Below, piece by piece: positions 1 to 5,883 of a stretch of 14,450 nucleotides of DNA. Origin of the DNA: Spirochaetota bacterium (GTDB taxonomy: Bacteria; Spirochaetota; JAGLSM01); assembly GCA_023135745.1 (NCBI GenBank), contig JAGLSM010000009.1:1-14450 (forward strand), read 5' to 3'. A program made the position numbers and the translations under genes. The first letter of the stretch is position 1, and each line of letters starts with the position of its first letter. A model generated the notes under the pieces. The model made no database searches, had not been told where the DNA came from, and saw only the letters and a list, made by a program, of their open reading frames with translations.

Positions 1-656
1 GAGGAACAATATTCCTTGATGAAATCGCACTGCTTGAAACAAATCTTCAGGGAAAACTCCTGAGAGTAATTGAAGAAAAAATGGTGCGTCCGATTGGCGA
101 AACAAATATGAAAAAGACAGATATCCGTATAATCGCAGCCAGTAATACTCCCATTCTGGACGCCGTCAATAATTCATCATTCAGGGAAGACCTATATTAT
201 AGATTAAATGTTTTTTCTATTAAGATGCCTCCTTTAAGAGAAAGAAAGGAAGACATCCCGCTCTTGGTAAAACATTTTATGGATCAATTTAAGATAGAAC
301 AGCCAATACAACCTGAGGCAATGGAAAAGCTGATAAATCATAACTGGCCGGGAAATGTAAGAGAACTTAAAAATGTATTAGAAAGAGCCGGTATAATTGC
401 GGGTAATAAAGCAATAGATAAAAAGCATATAATAACAAACTCTCTAAAATCAGATGCAGCAATTAATGGAAAACTCACCATATCTCCAACTCTTACAGAT
501 CTTCCTAATGAATCATTTCCAATTAATACATTCCAGCAAAATATTCTTAAAATTGTTCTTCAAAAATTCAATCAAAACCAGTCAGCATCTGCCAGATATC
601 TCGGCATATCAAGAAAAATCCTGCAGACAATGATGAAAAACTCAGGACTTCTGTAA
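1..656 (+). CDS. Sigma-54-dependent transcriptional activator (AAA+ enhancer-binding protein), 5'-truncated
   Basis: The reading frame is open from the left edge (first complete codon at base 3), so the gene starts outside the window and the ATG at 81 is internal. The fragment opens with the Walker B segment GTIFLDEI. It continues with the sensor I region (DIRIIAASN), the arginine-containing segment FREDLYYRLNVF, the PPLRERKEDIPLL segment and the sensor II motif WPGNVRELKNVLERA. The last 30 or so residues (QNQSASARYLGISRKILQTM) form a Fis-type helix-turn-helix. These proteins hydrolyse ATP to open promoters bound by RNA polymerase carrying sigma-54. The N-terminal input domain, Walker A and the GAFTGA loop are not visible, so whether it is a response regulator cannot be seen. 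A histidine kinase 950 bp away on the other strand is a possible partner. A sigma-54-like promoter at 1154-1169 is a possible target. The family assignment is secure. Confidence 0.95.
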   Translation, partial: GTIFLDEIALLETNLQGKLLRVIEEKMVRPIGETNMKKTDIRIIAASNTPILDAVNNSSFREDLYYRLNVFSIKMPPLRERKEDIPLLVKHFMDQFKIEQPIQPEAMEKLINHNWPGNVRELKNVLERAGIIAGNKAIDKKHIITNSLKSDAAINGKLTISPTLTDLPNESFPINTFQQNILKIVLQKFNQNQSASARYLGISRKILQTMMKNSGLL

Positions 657-662
657 AACATC

Positions 663-690
663 CCAAAAACCCGCACACGCGGACTTTTGG
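663..690. terminator. Imperfect stem-loop between convergent genes, possible weak terminator
   Basis: CCAAAAACCCGC (663-674) and GCGGACTTTTGG (679-690) pair over 10 of 12 positions around an ACAC loop, 7 bp after the activator's stop codon. No U-run follows on the plus strand. On the minus strand the stem is followed by GATGTTTT. The placement between two convergent genes fits a terminator, but the structure is not a classic one. Confidence 0.35.
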
Positions 691-727
691 AACATCTTAA
701 GATTAGCTATAATTTAATGATAACTTA

Positions 728-749
728 TTACTGATCAGTTAGTCAGTAA
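728..749. repeat. Inverted repeat TTACTGA-8-TCAGTAA
   Basis: There are perfect 7-bp arms at 728-734 and 743-749 around an 8-nt loop. A 10-bp palindrome, ACTGATCAGT, overlaps the left arm. It lies just past the stop codon of the leftward secreted-protein gene and has no T-run. It could be a transcript 3'-end hairpin or a protein-binding site; the sequence does not decide. Confidence 0.4.
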
Positions 750-757
750 CTCGGAAT

Positions 758-1117
758 TTAGTTTACGGTGCTGATATCGCCTCTGAAACGGCCGCCCGCA
801 GACCCGGCAGTTACGTAGAACTTATGAGAACCTGTAAATTTTGCAGTGAATAAAAATGAATTGTATCCGCCGCCTGTGGTACGGCACCATGCATACCATC
901 CTGTAGGCAAATACTTGATATATGCGGTCATTCCTGCCGCACCATTGATCCAAATTTTATAAGTGCTTCCCGCTTGCAGTTTATAATATGTACAGAAAGC
1001 TGTCTGGTATCTTCCCAGATGATTTAGAAAATAAGCTCCAAAACTGTCAATCGTAAAACCAACTGTCAACACCATAATAATCGCCAATGTTAATAAAACA
1101 CGAATTGATTTCCTCAT
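758..1117 (-). CDS. Small secreted protein of unknown function
   Basis: The protein has 119 residues. The N-terminus (MRKS, then a hydrophobic stretch VLLTLAIIMVLTVGF, then DSFGA) is a clear Sec signal peptide, leaving about 90 mature residues. The mature part is rich in Gly, Tyr, Phe and Thr and looks like beta-strands (LQAGSTYKIWINGAAG, FTGSHKFYVTAGSAGG). The pattern recalls PPC-type (pre-peptidase C-terminal) beta-sandwich domains, but this is a resemblance seen by eye. An in-frame ATG four codons earlier (1129) is rejected. GGAGG lies 5 nt before the chosen ATG, and a sigma-54-type promoter at 1154-1169 would start transcription only about 14 nt before the earlier ATG. The gene converges on the sigma-54 activator and may be controlled by it. 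Two cysteines (in AFCTYY and AWCRTT) could form a disulfide after export. Confidence 0.75.
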   Translation of the reverse strand: MRKSIRVLLTLAIIMVLTVGFTIDSFGAYFLNHLGRYQTAFCTYYKLQAGSTYKIWINGAAGMTAYIKYLPTGWYAWCRTTGGGYNSFLFTAKFTGSHKFYVTAGSAGGRFRGDISTVN

Positions 1118-1153
1118 TTCATCCTCCATATCTCATTTTATAATATAAACTAT

Positions 1154-1169
1154 TGCAAAAACCATACCC
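1154..1169 (-). promoter_or_regulatory. Sigma-54 (-24/-12) promoter for the small secreted protein
   Basis: Read leftwards, the site is GGGTATGGTTTTTGCA. It matches the consensus TGGCACGNNNNTTGCW at the invariant GG (1167-1168) and GC (1155-1156) with exactly ten bases between them, and also at A, G, TT and the final A. The predicted transcript start is near 1143, about 26 nt before the chosen ATG with its GGAGG ribosome site. A sigma-54 activator gene next door makes this more credible. No upstream activator site was identified. Confidence 0.6.
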
Positions 1170-1173
1170 AAAA

Positions 1174-1323
1174 AATGATTTAAAAATTCTTTTATGAATA
1201 TTTTGTAAAAAATTAAAATTTTTGAAATAAAATTGAATTAAAACAGAGATTATTAATAAAATAATGATAAATATTTGCCCAATTACACCATTTTACCTCA
1301 TAATTTATTAAAAAATAAATAAG
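1174..1323. other. AT-rich noncoding stretch upstream of the sigma-54 promoter
   Basis: No plausible gene is seen. The stretch is almost all A/T, with A- and T-tracts and several all-AT dyads. Examples are AAAAATT/AATTTTT (1208-1223), the palindrome TTATTAATAA (1250-1259) and ATTTATT/AATAAAT (1303-1320). It covers the distance at which a sigma-54 activator would bind upstream of the promoter at 1154-1169. No single site stands out. Confidence 0.4.
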
Positions 1324-1546
1324 TTACGTGAAAAAACCTGTCCCTTTCAGGACAACTGTCTCATAAGGGACAGCTACTGGAGCTTCATTCCTTTTGATTG
1401 CTTCTTCAGCCATTATCCAGTCTTCTATAGAATCACCCGTACTGGAACCGTCCATTCTTTTTAAATAATATTGATAGGCCATCTTTTATTTCATCAACAT
1501 GTTTATTTAAGCTGTCAGCTTCCTTTTTATTTTTTTTATCAGCCAT
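1324..1546 (-). pseudogene. DUF2934-like small protein gene with a one-base frameshift
   Basis: Read leftwards, ATG at 1546 follows GGGGG by 7 nt and gives MADKKNKKEADSLNKHVDEI, after which this frame soon stops. The next frame carries on as MAYQYYLKRMDGSSTGDSIE, then DWIMAEEAIK, and ends at TAA (1324-1326). The second part matches the DUF2934 pattern (AY-aromatics, small linker, DG, S, EDW-x-x-AE). The span is 223 bp, so removing one base, most simply an A from the A4 run (T4 at 1484-1487 on the plus strand), restores a 73-residue frame. An alternative is translation only from the internal ATG at 1482, giving 52 residues without a good ribosome site. The gene lies 60 bp after the kinase stop in the same direction, so it is probably cotranscribed with it. 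True mutation and sequencing error cannot be separated here. Confidence 0.6.
1338..1373. repeat. Inverted repeat CTGTCCCTT-18-AAGGGACAG
   Basis: There are perfect 9-bp arms at 1338-1346 and 1365-1373. A second, nested dyad TGTCC-CTTTCA-GGACA lies at 1339-1354. It falls in the last codons of the DUF2934-like gene, so the protein tail after APVA may come from an inserted repeat. The edge AAAAAACCTGTCCC resembles the AAAAAACCTCCGTCCC seen at 2633-2649. Confidence 0.5.
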
Positions 1547-1606
1547 TTTTTAACCCCCGTCTTAAATGCTTAAAACAAGATTTTTTTAAATATGCTATTA
1601 TGAATT

Positions 1607-2956
1607 TCATAAATAAAGAGGAAAATTAAGTTTAAAAACGCTGCCCATGGAATCAGAATTAGATGCTTCAACCCTGCCCCCGTACTCCTCAATAAGCCGC
1701 TTAACTATCGCAAGACCAAGCCCGCTGCCTTTACCTCCGACCCCAAAAAAAGGTTCAAATATTCTTTTTAAGTCCTCCTTCTTTATCCCGGGACCATTGT
1801 CGTGAATCTCAAGACATAGATAATGATGATCTATCAATCCGGTCCTAAGTGTAATTTCCCCGGCATCTCCTGCAGCATTAATCGCGTTTTCAATAATATT
1901 GGATATTATCTGATAAGCATGAGAATAGGTCATCGCTACCGCCGGAAGGTCAGGAAAATCATTTATGATAAGTTTAATCGATTTTTTTTCTATAATAGGC
2001 TTAAAATAATCAGCTATCTCATTTATAACATTCTGAAGTTCAACTTTTTCTATGACAGTTTTATTCTCTCTTGAAAACATTAGGGTTTCTTTAATAAATG
2101 CATCAATCCTTGCAATTTTGTCTTCTATTACTTTAAGATATTTATTTACACCTCCGTCCCCAAAAACCGGTTGGTGAGCTTGTCGAACCACACCTCCGTC
2201 CCCTTTTAGAATCTCTACAGCACCTGCCATTGCATTGAGAGGATTTCGTATTTCATGAGCCATTTCAGCAGTCATTTGTCCCATTACAACGAGCCTTTCA
2301 TTCTTCAATGATGCGTCACTTAAAGACTTAAGTGTCAGTATTAATTTATTGTAGGATTCCGCGAGAACCTTTATTTCATCACTACTAAGCTTCATATTAT
2401 GATCAATTTCATTATATGTACCATCTGCTGTCTGCAATTTAAAATGATCCGATATCCTCTTTAACGGTCTTGAAAGCCTTCTTGAAATGTACATTGAAAT
2501 TATCATTACGATAATAAGGCCCCATACAGCTATTGTGAATATATAACTTAATAGAAGCTTATCCCCGCTTAGCTGTTTATTATTAAAACCAAATACACCG
2601 GAATAACCTTCTTTTCTCTTCTTAAGAAATATAAAAAAACCTCCGTCCCTCAAAAACCCGCCATTCCTGATGACCTTATTAATGAAAACCCGGGATTTTA
2701 TCTTTTTCTTAAAGGATAACATTTCATTTTTTTTCTTTAAAAAACTTGGCATTATAATCTTAAATGAATTTTTCCCTATGTATATTTCACCCAAGGTATT
2801 TTTTCCGCTTTTTCCATCCATATAAGCAAGACAATTTGATAAATTCATTTTATTGTTGTTACTATTATTGACTGAATATATAAAAAAAACAGCGGCAGAC
2901 CCAATCAGTAAAAAAAGAGGAATAAAAGCGAGGAATATCCTGTCCTGAATTGTCAT
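1607..2956 (-). CDS. Membrane-bound sensor histidine kinase (HAMP-HisKA-HATPase)
   Basis: The protein has 449 residues. There are membrane segments at about 8-28 and 134-157, and a short extracytoplasmic sensor of roughly 105 residues between them. A HAMP-like linker follows at about 158-212. The dimerisation/phosphoacceptor domain has H234 in EMAHEIRNPLNAM. The ATPase domain has the N-box (SNIIENAINAA, N353/N357), G1 box DNGPG (386-390) and G2 box GSGLGLAIV (from 410). All catalytic motifs look intact, so it should autophosphorylate. GGAG lies 5 nt before the ATG. Odd point: residues 252-268 (DGGVVRQAHQPVF, then GDG) are encoded by a 42-bp repeat-flanked unit placed between the two helices of the phosphoacceptor domain, and a related repeat lies in the sensor (RDGGFF, 103-108). 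The partner regulator is not proven; the nearby sigma-54 activator is a candidate. Confidence 0.93.
   Translation of the reverse strand: MTIQDRIFLAFIPLFLLIGSAAVFFIYSVNNSNNNKMNLSNCLAYMDGKSGKNTLGEIYIGKNSFKIIMPSFLKKKNEMLSFKKKIKSRVFINKVIRNGGFLRDGGFFIFLKKRKEGYSGVFGFNNKQLSGDKLLLSYIFTIAVWGLIIVMIISMYISRRLSRPLKRISDHFKLQTADGTYNEIDHNMKLSSDEIKVLAESYNKLILTLKSLSDASLKNERLVVMGQMTAEMAHEIRNPLNAMAGAVEILKGDGGVVRQAHQPVFGDGGVNKYLKVIEDKIARIDAFIKETLMFSRENKTVIEKVELQNVINEIADYFKPIIEKKSIKLIINDFPDLPAVAMTYSHAYQIISNIIENAINAAGDAGEITLRTGLIDHHYLCLEIHDNGPGIKKEDLKRIFEPFFGVGGKGSGLGLAIVKRLIEEYGGRVEASNSDSMGSVFKLNFPLYL
2149..2203. repeat. REP-like unit between 13-bp direct repeats, inside the kinase gene
   Basis: CACCTCCGTCCCC occurs at 2149-2161 and again at 2191-2203, a period of 42 bp (14 codons). 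Between the copies lies TGGTGAGCTTGTCGAACCA (2172-2190), with TGGT/ACCA ends. I recognise its core as typical of dispersed REP-type elements in many bacterial genomes. The unit keeps the kinase frame open. The layout suggests insertion with duplication of the flanking repeat, or capture of a repeat cluster. Confidence 0.65.
2639..2658. repeat. Another copy of the ACCTCCGTCCC repeat in the kinase gene
   Basis: ACCTCCGTCCCTCAAAAACC matches ACCTCCGTCCCCAAAAACC at 2150-2168 except for one inserted base. The shared block is therefore about 19 bp, longer than the core alone. It encodes NGGFLRDGG in the extracytoplasmic sensor region. Confidence 0.5.
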
Positions 2957-3060
2957 AAAATCTCCAAAATCAGTCTAATTTTACATGTTTTTTATAGAAA
3001 AAACCTTATATTTCATAGGCAATATTATATCGGAGAACTAGAAATTGAAAAGGTTTATTA
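2957..3060 (+). repeat. Direct repeat copy 1: duplicated promoter/start region
   Basis: This is about 88 % identical by eye to 4244-4348, with roughly nine substitutions and three 1-bp indels over 105 columns. It starts right at the kinase start codon. It ends inside the sequence TTGAAAAGGTTTATTA, which in the other copy encodes the first residues of the HEAT-like protein. Here that frame runs into AAAAGATCTTTTCAATAC and soon stops, so it is a vestigial gene start. Both copies keep a GTTTTTT/AAAAAAC hairpin and GGCAATATTATATCGG. A 9-bp inverted repeat, ATTGAAAAG/CTTTTCAAT, spans the right edge (3044-3052 and 3067-3075). Confidence 0.8.
3024..3051 (-). promoter_or_regulatory. Sigma-70 promoter for the histidine kinase gene
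   Basis: On the minus strand, a perfect -10 TATAAT (3029-3024) lies 16 bp from TTTTCA (3051-3046), a 4/6 match to the -35 consensus. The predicted start near 3017 leaves a leader of about 60 nt before the kinase ATG. The promoter sits wholly inside repeat copy 1. Confidence 0.45.
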
Positions 3061-3086
3061 AAAGATCTTTTCAATACATTTATTAA

Positions 3087-3116
3087 TTGCTTTACATTAA
3101 TTACTTTACTTATAAT
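3087..3116 (+). promoter_or_regulatory. Sigma-70 promoter for the FGE-fold lipoprotein gene
   Basis: TATAAT at 3111-3116 lies 18 bp after TTGCTT (3087-3092, weak -35). The predicted start near 3123 gives a leader of about 50 nt. A ribosome site, AAGGA, lies 7 nt before the ATG at 3173. The -10 is strong and the -35 is not. Confidence 0.4.
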
Positions 3117-3172
3117 AATTAAGTATTATGAAAGTATTGGCTTGGATAATTATCGCATGAAAGGATTAATCT

Positions 3173-4144
3173 ATGAAGAAAAATATCTTTTTAATTATGC
3201 TTGCTATTATAATATTATGCGTTGCTATCGCCTGCGGTGACAATGAAACTACCTCAACCAGCTCGTCAAGCTCATCAATCGGCCTTGGTTCAGAAATCAC
3301 AGTAACCAGCGGAACAGTCGGCTTTGACATGCGTTATGTGCCTGCCGGGAGCTTTGCTATGGGAAGTAGTAACATAGGGGGGAACGCTGCACCTGAACAT
3401 CAAGTAACCCTCACACGCAATTTCTGGATGATGGAAACAGAGGTAACTTACGCCGTATGGACCAATGTTACTCAATGGGCTGTCGCAAACGGATATATTT
3501 TTGCCAATGCAGGATTACAGGGAAATGGTAGCGGAAACGACAATGATCCCCTTGAACCTGTGACTGATATAAACTGGAACGATGCGATTGTCTGGTGTAA
3601 CGCACTATCAGAAAAAATGGGATTGACCCCGGTATATACATATGGAGGGAATGTTATTCGTAACTCAATGGATTCAAACCATCAAATTACAAGTAACGCG
3701 GTCTTCAATTATGATACCGGCGGTTACCGTTTACCTACTGAGGCAGAGTGGGAATACGCGTCCCGCTACAAAGACGGCGTAAGCTGGACACCGGGTGACT
3801 ATGCCAGCGGGGCGACCAATACCAATGTGGAAGCAACAGCTGCTGTAGGATGGTATATGACTGGTGATTCTCACCCAGTAGGAGAAAAGGCCCCCAATGC
3901 GCTGGGCATAAACGATATGAGTGGGAATGTATTTGAGTGGTGTTGGGACCGGTATGATGTCTCCTATTACAATGGCGGCTCAAGGACAGATCCTACAGGC
4001 TCCGTCTCAGGTCCGCTTCGCATTTGGCGGGGGGGCTGCTGGGACACCAGTGAGAATACTTTACAGTGCGCATATCGCAACATGGCAGATCATGCCAGTG
4101 GTGGTAGCGATCAGACCGGTTTCCGGGTCGTGAGGAATTATTAG
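3173..4144 (+). CDS. FGE/SUMF1-fold lipoprotein, probably non-catalytic
   Basis: The protein has 323 residues. The N-terminus is a lipoprotein signal with lipobox AIAC (C21), followed by a low-complexity Thr/Ser linker. From about residue 52 it is a formylglycine-generating-enzyme (sulfatase-modifying factor) domain of C-type-lectin fold. Markers are MRYVPAGSFAMGS, MMETEVTYAVW, YRLPTEAEWEYASR, NALGINDMSGNVFEWCWD, RGGCW and TGFRVV. In true FGE two catalytic cysteines follow RGGS (RGGSxxCxxxxC). Here those positions are T292 and L297, while C289 and C299 lie elsewhere, so sulfatase activation is unlikely. A surface binding or structural role is more plausible. The gene is visibly richer in G+C (about 50-57 % in sampled lines, near 30 % in the next gene) and lies between two 105-bp direct repeats, both signs of acquisition. 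It contains G6 (3377-3382) and G7 (4029-4035) tracts. Confidence 0.9.
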   Translation: MKKNIFLIMLAIIILCVAIACGDNETTSTSSSSSSIGLGSEITVTSGTVGFDMRYVPAGSFAMGSSNIGGNAAPEHQVTLTRNFWMMETEVTYAVWTNVTQWAVANGYIFANAGLQGNGSGNDNDPLEPVTDINWNDAIVWCNALSEKMGLTPVYTYGGNVIRNSMDSNHQITSNAVFNYDTGGYRLPTEAEWEYASRYKDGVSWTPGDYASGATNTNVEATAAVGWYMTGDSHPVGEKAPNALGINDMSGNVFEWCWDRYDVSYYNGGSRTDPTGSVSGPLRIWRGGCWDTSENTLQCAYRNMADHASGGSDQTGFRVVRNY

Positions 4145-4243
4145 ATTTTTGAGGCAAAACCTTATTGGGAAATCATGTCCCGGCTTTGAATTAGAACATC
4201 CTGTAAAGAAAAACGGCAGGAGTAGTTATAATCTCCCAACCAA

Positions 4244-4348
4244 AAAATCTTCAAAATCAGGCTAATTTTACAATGTTTTTTTAAAGAAAAAACATTATAT
4301 TTTATAGGCAATATTATATCGGGGGCTCAAAATTGAAAAGGTTTATTA
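4244..4348 (+). repeat. Direct repeat copy 2: leader and start of the HEAT-like gene
   Basis: This is the partner of 2957-3060 and is the functional copy for the rightward gene. It contains the GTTTTTTT/AAAAAAC hairpin, GGCAATATTATATC, the GGGGG ribosome site (4321-4325) and the TTG start with the first five codons. The TATAAT that serves the kinase in copy 1 is also present here on the minus strand, but no leftward gene follows it. Confidence 0.8.
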
Positions 4349-5067
4349 TCATACTGGCAAATCTGTTATTAATCACCGCGGTCGGAATGGCTTCGGACTT
4401 ATCATCCAAAGACTGCTCAAAAAGACTTGAAGCGGTTCAAAAAGCCGCAAAAAAAACCAGTCACAAATATTATAAAGAACTAAAAAACCTTGCGTTAAAA
4501 GATAAATCCCAAAAAATCAGATACTATGCTGTCAAAGCTCTTGCCAGATTACGCAGTTACAACAGCCAGAAGGTCCTCGAGAAAGTTTTTAAAGACGATA
4601 AAAGCAATAAGGTTGCTATGCTAAGCGGACTTTTGATTTACGATTTCCCCAAATATTCAGGCACAAGATTCCTGGAATACTGCGCCTCAGGTTACGCAAA
4701 GGTATACACTATTCGTATGAGAAAAATGGCTCTTAGGATTCTCGGTAAAAAACTCGGATGCAGAATCAAGCTCCTTATCAATCTGGTTCTAAAAGACAGT
4801 AAATACGAACTCAGACTTGAAGCCGCAAAAATGCTTGAAAAAACAGTTCATAAGGATAATATCCGTCATATGAATCATGTCCTCAGAACAGGCCGAACCC
4901 CAACCATTAAGTACTACATTGTAAAAGCAATGCTGAAATTAAAAAGTAAACATTTTTTAAAACCCGCAATAAACGCATACAAACGGGCAAAAAACAAAAA
5001 GCTCAAAAAGAAAATCTATAAACTCATTTGTGTACTGGATAAGGATAAAGCAAAAAAACTCAAGTAA
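4333..5067 (+). CDS. Exported HEAT-repeat-like protein
   Basis: The protein has 244 residues and starts at TTG. This start is chosen because GGGGG lies 7 nt upstream and the first residues (MKRFIIILANLLLITAVGMA) form a proper signal peptide. The mature protein is very rich in lysine and almost all alpha-helical. Repeating helical pairs such as KDKSQKIRYYAVKALARLR, KDSKYELRLEAAKMLEK and TPTIKYYIVKAMLKLK have the spacing of HEAT/armadillo-type repeats. Such proteins are usually binding scaffolds. No enzyme motif is seen. It probably acts outside the inner membrane, beside the other exported proteins here. The 5' end was duplicated upstream of the lipoprotein gene. The downstream gene has its own promoter, so this may be a single-gene transcript. 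The HEAT assignment rests on pattern only. Confidence 0.75.
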   Translation: MKRFIIILANLLLITAVGMASDLSSKDCSKRLEAVQKAAKKTSHKYYKELKNLALKDKSQKIRYYAVKALARLRSYNSQKVLEKVFKDDKSNKVAMLSGLLIYDFPKYSGTRFLEYCASGYAKVYTIRMRKMALRILGKKLGCRIKLLINLVLKDSKYELRLEAAKMLEKTVHKDNIRHMNHVLRTGRTPTIKYYIVKAMLKLKSKHFLKPAINAYKRAKNKKLKKKIYKLICVLDKDKAKKLK

Positions 5068-5162
5068 GTATTCAAATCCGTGTCAAAATTGCAGGGCCAA
5101 GTTCCAAACCCGGCCTATAAAATTTGTATTCCTTTGTTCCCTAAACCATAGTCTAATAATGG

Positions 5163-5191
5163 TTGTAATAATGTCTCGCACGGTATATAAT
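5163..5191 (+). promoter_or_regulatory. Sigma-70 promoter for the beta-barrel protein gene
   Basis: TTGTAA (5163-5168, 4/6) is followed after 17 bp by a perfect TATAAT (5186-5191). The predicted start near 5198 leaves about 64 nt before the gene. The remaining intergenic bases (5068-5162) show no gene. Confidence 0.55.
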
Positions 5192-5261
5192 GAACTAGAG
5201 GTTACACATCGTAGATTTAGCATCCTTGTGAATAAGTGAATTACAATGCCAAAAATGGAGA

Positions 5262-5774
5262 ATGAATCATTTGAAAAAAAATATCCTTATCAGCATCATA
5301 TTTTTCATTTTTTCTTTTCTAATAAATCCAATCAATCTACATTCTGCTGTTGACAATAGAAGAGAAGCACTCAATGTATTATATACCGAAGCAGTTTGTG
5401 GTATTTTTATGGGAAGCATTTCAATAAATTATGAGCGTTTCCTTAATAACTATTTATCAATTCGCTACGGAATTGGTAAAAGTATATATATACATCTATT
5501 TGGAGATGATGATTATTATTATGGCCATACTTTCATGTTAAATCTATTTAACAGAAATAATTTAAAACTGGAATTTGGTTTGGGAATAAGTTTAATGAAA
5601 CATTATAAGAGCGAAGGAGAGATAGTAGTAAATAAACCTTGGAAAATATGCCCCGCAATTGCCGCAGGATACCGCTATCAACCTTTATCACATGGGTGGA
5701 TGTTTCGTATCGTATTCTCGAATGTTTATTATTGCGGAAGAATACTTAGTGCCAGCTTTGGTTGCACCTTTTGA
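5262..5774 (+). CDS. Probable outer-membrane beta-barrel protein
   Basis: The protein has 170 residues with a signal peptide (KKNILISIIFFIFSFLI...LHSA). The mature part alternates hydrophobic and polar residues in short strands rich in Tyr, Gly and Phe (SINYERFLNNYLSIRYGIG, LKLEFGLGISLM, AIAAGYRYQPLSHGWMFRI). It ends with an aromatic residue (SASFGCTF), as expected of outer-membrane barrel proteins. The GYRYQP...FR...SFG pattern is common in small barrels. The start is uncertain. ATG 5262 is only one base after GGAG (5257-5260), whereas TTG 5271 is 10 bases after it and would give MKKNILIS; TTG is used by the previous gene. Its role is not clear. It precedes the TPR-CHAT gene by 109 bp, so the two may be transcribed together. 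Confidence 0.7.
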   Translation: MNHLKKNILISIIFFIFSFLINPINLHSAVDNRREALNVLYTEAVCGIFMGSISINYERFLNNYLSIRYGIGKSIYIHLFGDDDYYYGHTFMLNLFNRNNLKLEFGLGISLMKHYKSEGEIVVNKPWKICPAIAAGYRYQPLSHGWMFRIVFSNVYYCGRILSASFGCTF

Positions 5775-5883
5775 ACTCATCCGTAACTCGACTTCTATGC
5801 AAGATAAGCTTCAATACTCTAAACAGAAACATTATATGAAGAAACTTGTAATAATTAGTGATGAATGAAAACGGAACAACATA

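Noticed and set aside
81..83. ATG at 81 as start of the activator gene
   Set aside because: The frame upstream is open to the window edge and encodes the Walker B motif GTIFLDEI, so the gene begins outside the window.
2981..3004. GTTTTTT-ATAG-AAAAAAC hairpin as a terminator
   Set aside because: It is conserved in both direct-repeat copies but lies upstream of genes, not after them, and the stem is nearly all A-T. It is treated as part of the leader repeat.
3735..3983. Open frame on the minus strand within the lipoprotein gene
   Set aside because: The protein is rich in His, Arg, Trp and Cys and looks like a shadow of the conserved FGE-fold frame.
3377..4035. Phase variation through G-runs
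   Set aside because: G6 and G7 are short for efficient slippage and the gene frame is intact. It is kept only as a side remark.
5030..5239. Small plus-strand frame after the HEAT-like gene
   Set aside because: It overlaps the HEAT gene end and the promoter of the next gene, and has no ribosome site or domain.
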